Of a stretch of DNA of 12,298 nucleotides, positions 12,287-12,298 are shown one piece after another (the stretch's first letter is position 1; each line of letters begins with the position of its first letter). A program made the position numbers and the translations under genes. Location of the stretch: positions 1 through 12,298 of the forward strand of contig ONTN01000020.1 of the NCBI GenBank assembly GCA_900320765.1. The letters are read 5' to 3'. The notes under the pieces were generated by a model. It made no database searches and was not told the origin of the DNA. It saw nothing but the letters and a program-made list of their open reading frames with translations. This stretch comes from an uncultured Eubacteriales bacterium (lineage in GTDB: Bacteria; Bacillota; Clostridia; Oscillospirales; Oscillospiraceae).

Positions 12287-12298
12287 TTTACAGAGAGT
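12287..12298 (+). rRNA. 16S rRNA, first bases only
   Basis: TTTACAGAGAGT at the window edge matches the conserved 16S start in Firmicutes (TTTA...GGAGAGTTTGATC...). Two rRNA-type promoters and a boxA-like leader precede it. The exact mature 5' end and everything after base 12298 are not visible. Confidence 0.78.

Overview
The window looks like a piece of chromosome from an anaerobic, endospore-forming Firmicute of the class Clostridia. It is probably a gut Oscillospirales/Ruminococcaceae-type organism, but that rank is an inference. The supporting evidence is an oxygen-sensitive class III ribonucleotide reductase with its radical-SAM activase, both dipicolinate synthase subunits (a spore-specific pathway), strong AGGAGG-type ribosome binding sites with frequent GTG/TTG starts, a DUF896 protein, and sigma-A promoters of the TTGACA-17-TATAAT type.

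Layout. Positions 1-528 hold the 3' part of an unrecognised gene on the + strand. Positions 572-737 hold a highly palindromic MITE-like element. Positions 761-7869 form a long leftward (-) block, in transcription order: an XRE regulator with a degenerate HD domain, a small Lar-like zinc protein, a TPR protein with terminal CxxC motifs, a DUF4037 nucleotidyltransferase-fold protein, nrdG, nrdD (fused to a C-terminal redoxin) and trxB, ending in a UUCG-capped hairpin. Inside this block nrdD has its own sigma-A promoter with two NrdR-box-like sites 32 bp apart. Divergent from the XRE gene (+) lies an intact HD-domain, small-alarmone-hydrolase-like gene; the two share an intergenic region with a perfect 17-bp inverted repeat. 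Next come an AT-richer leftward XRE-membrane protein gene (8919-9413), a complex palindromic repeat (9680-9856), tRNA-Leu(UAA) and a DUF896 gene (leftward, apparently co-transcribed with the tRNA). The rightward sporulation pair dpaA-dpaB follows, and then the double promoter, leader and first bases of a 16S rRNA gene at the right edge.

How the genes work together. NrdG installs the glycyl radical on NrdD, which makes dNTPs without oxygen. The fused CPNC redoxin domain and the adjacent thioredoxin reductase suggest that NADPH supplies the electrons instead of formate. DpaA and DpaB make dipicolinate for the spore core, and a plausible sigma-K promoter precedes them. The best candidates for undescribed biology are (1) the divergent pair of an XRE/pseudo-HD regulator and an intact HD alarmone hydrolase, and (2) the TPR-DUF4037 pair translationally linked to each other and co-transcribed with nrdG. 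A structured leader that could hide the ribosome binding site of the DUF896-tRNA transcript is also worth testing. All functional calls come from reading the sequence; no database search was possible.
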